A stretch of DNA of 64,000 nucleotides. It comes from Aradus depressus (taxonomy: Eukaryota > Arthropoda > Insecta > Hemiptera > Aradidae). This document shows, piece by piece, positions 1-12,300 of this stretch. The notes under the pieces are model-generated. The model did not search any database. It saw only the letters and a list, made by a program, of their open reading frames with translations, and was not told the DNA's origin. The stretch spans positions 55,259,213 to 55,323,212 of the forward strand of contig OY759215.1 of assembly GCA_963662175.1 (NCBI GenBank), written 5' to 3'. The stretch's first letter is position 1, and every line of letters starts with the position of its first letter. The position numbers were made by a program, and so were the translations under genes.

Positions 1-1009
1 TTTTGGAAATGATATATTTGTGTCAAGGACACTAAACTGTCATTTTTTAGCGTATTTTTTTCATTTTCTTCTTCATTGTCCCTACCTCATTATGATATTA
101 TTATATGATATATTATTTCCTTTTTCTGGATTTAAAGCTCTTAATTCCTTACTCACAGTTTAAAAAAAAATATAGTAAACAATATTTTAACATTTTCTAA
201 ACCATTTAATATAGAAAATATTGGAATTTTTTCAAAAATCCGAGATAGAATTTTCAACTGAATTATATGTTTCATGGACCATTTTCGCAATAACGTGTAT
301 ACGATTGAATGTTTTGCGAGCTCTTTAACTCAAAAAGCTAGAACTTGAAATTTGTGAAAAAGATGTCATGTAGATCTGTCTCTTCTTCAGGATCTGATCA
401 AAATCTCTTCAAATAAGATATGTAGAGAAAATTAAAAAAACAGTTCATATGTAACATGATATATATTTTTTTTTTTCTGGAGGTCGGAAAACATGAAATT
501 CTTCGCATCGAATTTGGGACCGATTTCATAACTGTCCCTATACCTAGCATAGCTGGTGAGGTAAAATAGGTTTGATTCAATGACCTCAATTAGTTACAAA
601 TGTTGAGAATTTGGGAGGGCGAGTTAGGAGCTAGTTCCCCCAAGTTCAACTATCATCTTCCTCCCCCGCTCCCCTCAGATGTGACGAGCCCTACTGAGGA
701 CGCTCACCTGGTTTGCCCTTCAGTCTGGCTGGCTATAGAGCCGTTGGGTGAGGGCCAAGCCGCTGGGCTCAACTCCAGCCCACTTCCTCTAAATAGATTC
801 TCCAGAACAGCCATCTCCGACCAACCTCTCTTCTACACCGTTCTTCACTCTAATCTATCTTGTCAATGTTGGCTCTCCACTGTAGAATTTTAAATATAAA
901 GATATCCAGAATGTTACTAGAAAAATAATTGCTCTACTATTTAGTCGCCAACGTTTCTATCTACAGCTCAGCTCAGCACGTCCGACAGTCAACCAAATGT
1001 CTCCCTTCC

Positions 1010-1674
1010 CATGGGCATAGCCAGGGGGAGGGGAAGGGGGGGGGGGGGGGCGCGTGCCCCCCTGGCCAGAGCAAAAAACCAAGATAAAAATTAAATAAAC
1101 TAAAAAAAATAGTTTTTCATCAAAAATGGATTGCTTGCAAGTTACCAATAGGATCTTCAAATTACCGGTGCTTCTCATTCCTCTGATCCCTGAATCAGCA
1201 ATCAGCTGTTACATAAATGTACAAGTACAAAACAAGTCATATTAAATTTTTTTTTAAATATACATGAATTCGATTATTTCATTTCCTCGCTCAAAATCGT
1301 CATTAATGTTATACTTTATACTCTTAAAGCTGATTTTACATGCGCAGTAAAAATGCAAAGCGCAGCAGCAGCAAATGCACGCTATTGGCTGTGAGTAATT
1401 TAATTCTAAAAGCACATAAACCACAGCGTGCATTTGCTGCTGCTGCGCTTTGCATTTTTTGCTGCTCATGTAAAGTCAGCTTAAGTATTACAGTCAGTGG
1501 TTACCTCAGGGGGAGCTTCTAGGAGTCCGAGCCTTCCAAATTAATAACAAAAAGTCTGCAGCGCTAACCACGGAAACTGCGGGCTGTGTCCCCGGGAGTC
1601 TATACCCCCCACCCCTGTAACCTAACTTTGCCCCCCCCCCCCACCCCTTGCTCAAAATCCTGGCTACGCCCGTG
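1010..1674. mobile_element. hAT-type MITE with 8-bp target duplication
   Basis: Terminal inverted repeats CATGGGCATAGCCAGG (left) and its near complement CCTGGCTACGCCCGTG (right) are flanked by the same 8 bases TCCCTTCC at 1002-1009 and 1675-1682. An 8-bp duplication is typical of hAT elements. G-rich and C-rich runs lie just inside each end. No transposase ORF is present. Confidence 0.85.
1329..1481. repeat. Inverted repeat nested in the hAT MITE
   Basis: Arms of about 53 bases (around 1329-1382 and 1427-1481) contain AAATGCAAAGCGCAGCAGCA and its complement. They could form a long hairpin with a loop of about 45 bases. Confidence 0.85.
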
Positions 1675-2280
1675 TCCCTTCCTCTAAAATTGTTGCTAAT
1701 GAAACCTTTAAAAAAATCTTTTAAAAAAACAATGGAGCCTTGTTAAGACAAAATCTGAAATCCTTTTTGTGACATTTCAAACATACTGGGCTCAAGATAA
1801 TTTCGACATGAAAGAGCATTAAACACATGTAACAATTTTTTTTGTCATACTAGTAACATTACTGCAAGGACTGTAGCATCTCAAGCCTGTTGCTAGGATT
1901 TCTTCGACCCCCCTCTAAACTTTGAGTTTAGTTTTTTCTAATAATCTGAGCTTACGAAAGGCATAAGCGAATTTTTTGCACAATCTCAACTATTTTAACG
2001 TATTAAAAAAATAATATGTTATTTAGTCATAGACTTTCTTTAAAAAAAACCTTATTTTACAGATCATACTCCCACCTCCTTCCCCATATTAATTTCATTT
2101 CGAACGACATTAATGAATATAGGTATATAATATGTTGGTGTCAGCTGTTTTCTTTGTTTCATTGTACATCGTGGTTCTGAGAGTGGCTATTCTTATACCC
2201 AGTAATGCCAGTATGAAATGAATTTGAGAGGGGGGAAGGAGAAGGGAGAGAGATGCGTAAAGAACTACCAATAATAGTTA

Positions 2281-2606
2281 CTTATTATGACTCATACTCG
2301 GGCTTTAACTACAAGGTCATATCGCCCACTGCCAAAGCGCTCTTTCATCACTCTGGTGGACATGACCCCGACTCTTACTATGGGAGTCCTAAATTTTGCC
2401 TAATCTTAATTTTTATTCTTCTAGGGTAGGGGTCTTTAACGAGTGCCTGACATCGTACAGACTTGAGACGTCTCATCCAAAGGACGGCGTGCTTAAGTTT
2501 ATTTTATCTCCCAGATAAAATTAACGAAGGGCCTCGCCCGGGTTTCGAACCCGCGCTCTTATGCTTAGTAAGCAAGCACGCATACCACTGAGCTACCGAC
2601 GCCCTC
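2281..2606 (-). mobile_element. SINE A, full-length tRNA-derived copy
   Basis: On the minus strand, GGCGTCGGTAGCTCAGTGGT and a GGTTCGAAACCC box give a pol III A box and B box. A constant body (CGTCCTTTGGATGAGACGTC, GAGCGCTTTGG) follows, then the tail GACTCATAATAA. Family name is provisional. Confidence 0.85.
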
Positions 2607-3399
2607 AATATAACGATTGATATATATTTATTTTTTGTAATATTCTCTTTTCCTTAATTTTTCTTTATTATTCCTTATCTTGACGCTTTATTTCAGCTTC
2701 AATAGTTTTTGGAAAGGACATTCTGATAGACATACCCTCGTTATTAGGGTCTTGTTTTACGGCACTCAACTTACGAAACCATGGAAGACATTAATGTTAA
2801 CAAATTAAGCCGTTGCCTTGAGTTTCCAAAACCTTCGCCCCGCAACAAGGAGAGCGTAACTTTAACCCCCGTTGCTGAATAGACCTCAAATTGGCAAAAG
2901 GCCAAAGTAAATTATATTGTTTAAAAAATAAATAAGAAAAGAACATGTTATTAATGACTTTAAAGGGATTAATAATTTATTTCTCAAAATGGCATTCAAG
3001 TGACACGAAATGAGTCGACTTTGATGTTAAAAATAAGTGGAGAGAGCTCCGCCATTACCGCTTGTCTGCCTAACACTTTCCACATTTCTAATTTTCATTT
3101 TAGGTGGATATTTTCAAAAAAGTCTTTTGAGAGTGTTTTGGAAAGTGTGTAAAAATCAACTCAAGTACCATCGTATCAAAAGATGCTGGTTCTTGTCCAA
3201 ATTTCTTCGCACGAGTCACGCATTAAATTAAAGAAAAAATGAGAAAAAGTCATTGACACCTTAGTTCCCTACCTCAAAAAATAAATGCGTAATAAATATA
3301 AATGTACGGAAAGTTATGTAATCGGGCAGAAATTTGATATTGAGTTTTCACAGGAGCGTCATGTTTTTCTAACTCCTCATTCCAAAAATAAAAAATAAA

Positions 3400-3955
3400 A
3401 AAGTCGTTGAATCTCCGGTAATGAACTTCTCCAAAACGAATTAATCAATTAACTTTTCGCTACCCTCCAAAACCAGTCGACTGTTTGCGCTAATATTCAA
3501 AAGTTCATTTACATTGGGGCTCCTATATCTCCTCATACTAAATTCATTAATCGGCAGTTATTATGATATTTGAGTCAGGTTCCCCTAATCTCCTCTTTCT
3601 TTTCAGGGATATCGCTGAAATTCGACAGGTGTATGCCCTCATTGGATTTTGAGTTTACATATAAAATTTCATGTCGATACATTCATTTTATCGGTAGTTA
3701 TTGTGTTCACAGACAAACAGATTTTTTTTTTCATATTTGGAATCTAGAAGTCGGAAAATATGGAATTTCGTTGAAAACTCCTCATCGAATTTTACATAAC
3801 TTCCTCTATACTTCGTATAAAAAAAAAGTCATATGTGACGGATATCTCCCGAAAGAATGAATGTATGATGACATCTATAGATTTTCAGCCAAATCGGCCG
3901 AAGGGATAAAGGAGGGATTAGGGGAGGAGGGTTAATTTAGAAACTGTAATATAAT
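3400..3955. repeat. Family C repeat
   Basis: Begins with GTCGTTGAATCTCCGG and AACTTCTCCAAAACGAATTA and carries the GTCGATACATTCAT and GATATCGCTGAAATTCGACA modules. The end (3875-3955) has the AAATCGGCCGAAGGG module in the opposite sense. Confidence 0.7.
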
Positions 3956-4869
3956 CAGAAGTCTCGGTGTCAATTATTGATTTTTAGTGAAGACGGTCTA
4001 TTGTGTTTAGGGTGAGAGCGAAAACATGATGGGGAAGTACTTTACCGGACATTCAACCGACGCCTTGTTTTTTATTTATTACTCTTGATTTAAAAAATAA
4101 ATATATTTTATTATTATTATTGTTAAGTAGGAGTGTTGGAAAACATGAAATTCGCTTAAGAATTTGCCTAACTCGTCCTATGGCATTACTTGCCCAGGAA
4201 CGCTCTACAGATGCGTTATGTGAAGAATAAACCCTAATTTTAAAATTATAAAATTTTACCTATTTTTATCAAAATAAATATCCATGCCAAAAAAGTTATA
4301 GTTAACCACCGGCAAAAACCTTGGCATTGGATGCTACCTTAAAATAGGCGGGGAAAGCGCAATGTAAAATGAACGTGAAACTGTCAACTCGTGTTGGGTA
4401 GTGTGGTGGGACCTGGGATGTTTTTGTGGGATTGGAGCCGTAGACAGACAGATCTTGTATTCCTCATCAACTTCTCATTAACATTCCTGTCGTATCTTTG
4501 TGATGTATGGGACATTCTCTATATCTAAATATTTTCGTATCTTTGGATTGTCCAACTCAGTAAGTCCAATATATATATATTATATATCTAATGTGCTTTA
4601 TCGTTTTAAATATATTTATAATATCGTTTTTCACTGATGGTGTTACTGTATTCGGGTTGTGTGCTGGGATCGGCAGCACACAGCCTCCTATGACTTTCTT
4701 GTGAGGCCCGCGACGAAACTGAAAAAGCATAAAAATTGAATTTAATCCACCAAAAAATATATAAATACGAGTATACATGACGGCTCATGTAGCTGAATTT
4801 GAACTAACGAGATACGAAATTTGTTTATTATTAACGAGATATGAAATTTAGTCAGAAAAAGGTCTTTAT

Positions 4870-5265
4870 CAGATCGTCACCAGCACGAATTAACCAATTA
4901 AGTTATCGCTCTCCCAAAACAATTGACCGTTTTGGCTAAAATTCAATAGTTAACTTATACAGAGACTTCTAAATGCTCATTCTAAATTTCTGAGAAGATT
5001 CATTATATTCTTTCTTCCGATTTCGCGGAAAATCAATAGGTGTCGTTTTTTATGGGTTCGGGATATATACATTGAATATTTCGTGTCTTTACATTCATTC
5101 AATCGAGACTTATTGTGTTCACAGAAACATATCAAGTGTCTTCACTTTTGGAATCAGTGGGTCGGAAAAATTCCGATGAAAATTCAACATCGAATTATTG
5201 GCCAATTGCATAACTTTCTCTATATTTTGCATAGCTGGGGAAGTAAATATTTAAATTCGAGAATG
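4870..5265 (+). repeat. Family C repeat, partial
   Basis: Has CACCAGCACGAATTAACC at the left and the CAATAGGTGTCG and TTTCGTGTCTTTACATTCAT modules. The small ORFs here are repeat shadows. Confidence 0.65.
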
Positions 5266-6354
5266 TAAAAAGAGGAAATACATCTCTGATGTCCGTCTTA
5301 ACACTAATCCTTGTGTATGTAAACATTTAGTTAGCACTGTAAATTGTTATTGACTACACTCCGAGCACTGAAATTAAAAACTTTTATCGAATATCGAAGA
5401 TCTGAAAAGATTTTTGCAAACATTTGCAGAGGTGACGATTATCCCGAAAAAAAACTTTACAAAGACATTTTCATTACTAATTGTGTGATATTTTTGGCGT
5501 CGATATAGATAAATATTATGTCATTCATTATATTGGTAAAATAACGTTTAAATGTATGAATAATAACCTAGTCTTATTCATTTGTAAATTATGTGATTCC
5601 TATGTTTGATATTTCTACATTATCGCGAAAATCCATTTACGACGCACTCAGAAGCCGAATGTGCTGTATGCAATATTTAAAATGTGAAAAAGTTGTTTAA
5701 TAAAATGTTTACTGTGTATTTGCTCCTATATGAACAGAATTATTATTTTCAACATGAAGAGGTGGGGAGAAGATCTCTCCAGAACGCACAATGTTGACAT
5801 AGGCGCGAATAGTATTGGCTTTGAGTATTGCTCAATAAAAAAAATAACAGAATTTGTCAGGGCCATCCTGGTGGCGCCCATACTTGCAAGTAAAGTGGGA
5901 GAGATATGGAAGAGTGCAGGCGGGGCGCACCTACACACCGTTCGTGTAGGTAGCTGACTTGAGCGAGGCTGAGTCAGAGAGCGATGAAACCTCATGTTTC
6001 CTATCTTGGCAGACCACCAAGGTCACTCTTTTCTGTTTCCTTCAACTTTACCTAACTAACTTTTATGAATGGGAACAGGAAAGCATTAGATGTGTCCTAG
6101 GTATGTTTCCCTGGTAAAAATAAATGTTGTCTTATAAATATACCGTCAGATACGAGGGCGATCACATGGCCCTATGTTTAGATGTTGACATGTCTGAAAT
6201 GCGCTAGGAGCGCGGTCTGTGAGACCTGATGTCAACAAGTCCATGTGTACAATTCTAGCGTTGGAGATATATTATGTTACCTTCTTGCCATTTTTTTTCT
6301 TATATAAACATTTAATAAAAAAACTTGTTTTTTTTTTTTTTTTTTTGTTTGTAG

Positions 6355-9300
6355 ATGGTGAGTGCAGCGACGAGCGAGACTGGCTGGCTGCGGTTGGGCT
6401 CTCAGAGGTTACAGAGCCTGCCTTCCTGTCAGGACGGGAGGTCCCCGAGGTGGAGCTGACCCGGGCCCTTCGCCTCTTGTCCAGGCAGCAGGCGGCCGCC
6501 GTACGAAGGAGGGTGGACTCACTCAATAAAACTGTCCGACAGCGGGCCCGCGCCAAGCAGAGGGGCGACATTCGGCAGCTCTTCAGGGATGTAGAGGTAC
6601 GATAGTGGAAGAGGGAGTTGTCTTCTTCCAAACTGCGCAAACCATTGCAGAATTTGTCCTTGTTTATAAAGGGCGAAAATGCCATTCGTAATTTGGAAGT
6701 TGGATACTCCTGTGTTATTTTTTACTTCAACGAACGTTGAAAAACCTTCAGTAATTGATAAGTAGAGTGAAATCTCGCATTAGCGGACACTCAAGAGAAT
6801 CGAAATATAAATAAATATCACGTACAATGGGTAATTAAATTGTGTAATTAAATACACATGGAGAAAGGTTTTGTAAGGTCAGATAGCGGAATTTTATTAG
6901 CACAGGGTCTACAAAACCCCATGTAACTAATACTGCCAACTGTGATTTCGGATAAGAATACTTATTATACCACTGTAGTGGCTAAACTGTCGACCAGCCA
7001 TTTAACCAGTTCATTTTAATCTTTAAAATTGTAGTAACTTAAATAAAATTGTTTTGCCATAAATACACTCTCAATTTTCTCTTTTTCATTGATTAATGAT
7101 TTCCACTTTATCTTTAAGGTAGGATGTTACCTTTTCCGGGACATGATCGTAAATCACTAAGAATATACAAAACACTACCTACTTTAGTTATTCCAGAAAA
7201 GAGGGGTGTAATTTAGATGTTACCACATCCACGGTTTTACTCAAACTTTAAAGAACTTCAAAGATTTCCAACTGGAAAATATGTAATTCATTAAAGTAGC
7301 GGTACTGCGTAAACACAGGAAGTTCTAGAAAAGTAGTTTTACATAAAGTGACTTTTGAGAAATGTTTTGATCTGTTGGTCCGCGTTCTCTATTGAGTGCT
7401 TTTCCATTATGAAAACATTAAAAGAAGTCGGTGAATCACCGCAATGTACTTCCCCAGAACGAATTAATCAATTAACTTTTTGCTCCCCCTCCAAAATGTC
7501 GACCTTTTGCGCTAATATTCAACAGTTGACTTAACTAAGGGCTCCTAAATCCTCATACTAAATTTTGTAGCGATAAATGCATTACATCGACACTGGTTTT
7601 TGAATTGAGCCCCCTCCCACGAACCCCCTTTTTCCTTTACTCGTATCGCTGAAATTTGACTGGTTACGCCCTCATTGGGTTTTGACTTTCATTGGGTTTC
7701 GATATATTCATTACTTCGGCATTTATTGGGGTTTATGAGTTGAACCCCCTCTGATCCCCCTTTCTCTTCTGTCGATTCCTCTGAAAATTATTGTCGTCCT
7801 TATGGGGGTTTGAATTCACATATGACATTTCTTGTCGATACATTCATTCTAGATATACATTTTTTTCTTTCATATTTGGAACCTAGATGTCGGAAAACAT
7901 GATTTTCTGATGACCGATTACATAGCTGGGGAAGTAAACAATTGGGGATTCAAAAAGTGTAGTGTTCCATATCCGCACTAATTTGATCACACTATCAGAC
8001 TTATTGATACCATTCACTTACTCGTTAGAAAGAAGATCTTTATGATAGAAGTTAATTTTTTTGTTGACAAAGACTGACATTGACTATGCCAAATATAGGC
8101 TCTAGTTCATATCTGAAGGCTATATTTACATCTCATCGATCGATGTAGTCCAAAAACACGTAACTAGTGATTTGGAGATTTACCTTCTCTTCAATATGGC
8201 ATCAATTGAACTTTGAGGATCATTTGAGTCCTTCTATTCTGATCTCCAACCTTACTGAGCACCTAGCATCTATTGTAATATAGACATAAGCTTATATAAT
8301 ATTATAAACAAACATTGTTCTATGTTTCAGAGTTGGTCGAACGAGTCTCGGTCGAGGTCGGCCACTCCGGACTCTCTCGACTCGAGTCCTCCAAGCCCTC
8401 CTCGGGAGGATGTCTTCAATCATCAGCCACCTTCACACACCTCTACTTCTCCTGATCATCCGTAAGTAGGCACTGGTCTCATCAGGGGTCTCAGCTCTTC
8501 TACAAGCCAATATTGCTAAAAATATGTGATTTATGAAGTGCCTAGTGAATTACCTCTATATACATTTTTTTTTTAAAGACTAAATTCATTCGATTTGATG
8601 ACGTCGAATCCTCCGATAACTTTTTCAGTCACTTCAAATAGAGATGTAAGGCTGAAAATTGGGACATAAGCCTCATCCTGGTGACAATGCATTATATCAA
8701 CATTTCAGTCAGATCAGTCTGCGATCACCGTCTATCCGTTGCATGTCATATATCATGATACATATTTGCTTTATTTATGCGAAAATGGTTGGTTCTATGG
8801 AGAAATCGTCTGTTACAAACAATGTTTCTTATGAAATTTCTAACAAATTTGAAGTAGGATGTGCACAGAGGCCTATCGTCTCAAAAATTGCTTTCCCTAA
8901 CTACAAAATAATATCAACAGCTGATGAATAAGATCTATGATAGATTTGAAATACAGGCAAATAACTAGATAGTAAGCAAATATAAAAAATAATATAAAAA
9001 AGGTTTTCAAAATATACCTTATATTTAAATTATAAGACACTGAAGAGTATCGATCGGAGTTGGGTGGGAATATACATTAAACAAATTAATTCCAACATAA
9101 TATAAAGACTACTGTCTCTGCAAAAAAATGCGATACCCTATATATATATATTTTTTTTTTTTGTAAATGTCTATTCACATTTCCGTTTCAGTTTACTATA
9201 ATTGAAATATAAGATATATTCTTCTAAGTTGAGAAACGCGGACATATTGTGGAAACTTGTAATAAATAAATATGTTTTTTATGTTTATTTTGCAGGAGAA

Positions 9301-12300
9301 TTGAAAATTGATTTCCCACATTTTTTTACATCTGATCTATATTTTTTTGAAGTTTTTCTATATAGTATTTTTAATGGTGTATGCCTTTCGTATGTTTTGA
9401 TAACATCACTTACAAATATATATACCATATATTCATTTATATATTCATTTCATGGTGTGTTTCTTTAAACCGTTTATATTTTACTGTTTCTGCGGCTAGA
9501 AACATACAGTTTGTTGTTCACAGACACATAATGTTGTTGTTCATTATGCACAGTTTGTGTTATATTCTTTATTATGAAGCTAAAGTTGGTTACATTGGTT
9601 GTACAGCCGATTGACTCCTGCCTGCGGTGGGGTCCGTCATGAAGCCAGAAGACGACTGGCCTCGTCTAACACACCTCTCGTCTCTCATCACTCCCTCTTC
9701 AGGAGAGCCAGCAGGTCTGGTGGCGATGTCGCCTCTGAAACTGGTAACTAACCAACATTGAAGATATTATATATTAGTTCATGTACTGTAAAATGTAGTG
9801 AGATGTATTTCAGGAAAGTCCCATTTCCAATAAAATGGAAAAAAGATATTTCGGGAGTGCAATTTCACCTCTTTGTACAACAGTACACTTATTATCTAAT
9901 GTGCGGTGAACCAAAAAGTTATGAAGATTAATCTTGCGTATATTCAAAGTCCGAAAGGGGTTATTTTCGTTTCTCCCTAATGGACCTTCTTGAAATTAAA
10001 GAACTGTCGAAACTTATCCCACTCTCCACATTAAACATCTCACCTTATTGTTATTGCATGTTTCAGCTGATGGAATCCGGATGACAGGTTACCAGAGGAT
10101 CGGGAGCGTGCGGGTCAGGTTCGGGAGTGATCCACTCAATATCAGCAACATCGGACAGGACAGCCCTTCACAGTAAGTATATATGTATATAGTTTATTTA
10201 CCTACCTATTATTGCAACTGTAAACTATAAGGATGAAAACACTACGAATTTACCAATAGAAATAACAGACGTTGTCTTCCCACTGTTTTATTTTTGACCA
10301 GAACCCGTTTTCAACGCAACAGCGTCATCATTAGTGTAGCGGTTAAAGAACTGGCAACTGATTATGACGCTGCTGTGTTGAAAACCAGTTCTGGTCAAAA
10401 ATAAAACAGTGGGAAGACAACGTCTTTTATTTCTATGAGAAATCTCGTCCCACAAAATCTTACTAACACATATGAATTTACCATTATTTTGGTCAATTTT
10501 GACTCTGGTAGTAATAATGTAACTAGATATAAAACTTTTTTTTATTTACAAATAGTTAATTACAATTGTATAAAAACTATATACAAGCAAATGTGCTAAG
10601 AGATAATGGCAATGTCAAAATGTCAAGAGCGAAGAAATTACCCTGTGGTGACCTCCCTAATCATTGAGTTACTCTCATTTGTAACTGATCACTGTCATTG
10701 GTATTGCTAAGAAGGTCTCTAGGTCATTGACGCGTAAGCCGTCATTGAGGAAGTGTGGCAAAATGGAGCGCACGGACTATAGTATTATTGTGGGAACTAA
10801 GAAGGTAAAATAATTATTTATACTTGGATTTAGCGACTTCAGTGACAAAAGGTACATTAATATCAGTTTGAAGGGTTTTGTTGGAGACGTATTAAGGAGC
10901 ATTGGCTATTGTACGAAGGATTTTGGATTGGAAGGATGCGCTGAGGATTGGAAGCCTTGGCAAAACCCCAGAGTTCAAATCCGTATGTCCACATTGGTTT
11001 GAGTACTGTTATAGATAACTCGTTTTGTTTTCAAAGTTTATTTAAATCTTTTGTCTAGTAGTCTTTGTAACAGCTTGTAACGTCTGTTTATTTCTTAAGA
11101 CTTATAAAACTAAATTGGAGGGTTATGGTCCTTTCGATAAAGTCGTCATGGCCTAAGACACTTCGGAGCTCCACCAATTGGGAGTTTATTTTATCTAGAA
11201 GGCAAAATAAGTCCTTCGGATGGGAAGTTAAGCGATGGTCCCGAGCCTGTACGATGTCAAATACTCCTTTAAGACCCCTACCCTAGATTAATAAAAATTT
11301 AGGTTAGGCAAAATTGAGGAATCCCACAGTAGATTCGGGCTCATGTCCATCAGAGTGACGAAAGAGCGCTCTGGTAGTAGGCGATATGACCTGGTAGTTA
11401 AAGCCCGGGCATGAGTCATAATAACTAGCTAACAATATCATAGAAAACATTTGACTGTATTTTTTTCTAATCTTATTTACTATACAATGTAGGTGATATA
11501 AATGTTTGTTGTTGATGTTTCAGTGCAGTGGTTTGTGTGACCCGGTCTGACGAAGGCCTCTTCTCAGAGAGCAGCCGTCGTGACAGTGGGGACAGTTCCC
11601 ACTCAGATCCGGTCGGCTTCGAGGAGATGTGGGCCGGAGACCGCCTCTGCAACAGTCTCAGTGTCAGTTTATCGATGTCTATACATTCATTTAATTACTT
11701 CCTTACATCCAAATAATTGTGGATGACGAATATATTCCTGAATACGTTTGTATTCGCTGAAAAGTACTTGCGAATACCTTTTTATTTGAATAGTGACCAA
11801 CTATAATTCTGATTATTGCTTTTTCTTTCAGGAGTGTGAGTCCCATTGGGAGGATGGTGTTGGCAGAACGTGGGTGGACTTCCTGGCTGAAGAAGACTTG
11901 GCCACACTCAAACCTCTCGTCTTCCTGGAACTGACAGCTCTAATGGACAATTCAGGGCTTCGGGTGGGAAAGACAAAACCTCCCAAAAGGAAACGCAAAG
12001 AGGGTAAATTAGTAGATATAATATTTAATAACAATTATTGCTCACCAGATTCAATATTTGTCGCTTAACGGTATTTTTTTTAACATTGCTATGAACTAGG
12101 TAATTTGAGAATTCATTAGAAGTCGAAAAAAATACTATAATAAAGTGTGTATTTCCAAAGTATACAATTTTAAAAGTTAGCTGTAACTGATCAACATTTT
12201 TTTGTAAATTAAGAAAAGGAATGTTTTTTTTAAAAAAAAGAGTCTTCTCCGTTGAAACTGCAAAAATGATTTTTTGCCTCTAGACGAGAACATTTTAAAC

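Larger units (their letters stand above)
1683..6354. other. 5' flank or 5' intron of the RhoGAP gene
   Basis: Apart from the SINE and family C copies listed, A/T-rich with no supported exon. A GC-richer patch at about 5860-6000 contains a small hairpin (CCTACAC...GTGTAGG); its role is unknown. Confidence 0.4.

Noticed and set aside
2524..2606. tRNA gene candidates (also at 20.1, 23.5 and 42.9 kb)
   Set aside because: A and B boxes are present, but each is the head of a repeated SINE with the same body and tail, and cloverleaf arms are incomplete.
5726..5995. Overlapping ORFs on both strands
   Set aside because: No recognisable domain and no splice phase link to the 6355 exon.
6355..6363. 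ATG at 6355 as the RhoGAP start
   Set aside because: It is out of frame with the conserved DWLAAVGL sequence; the exon begins with AT completing a codon from an upstream exon.
6272..6685. 137-codon minus ORF
   Set aside because: Antisense shadow of RhoGAP exon 6355-6596.
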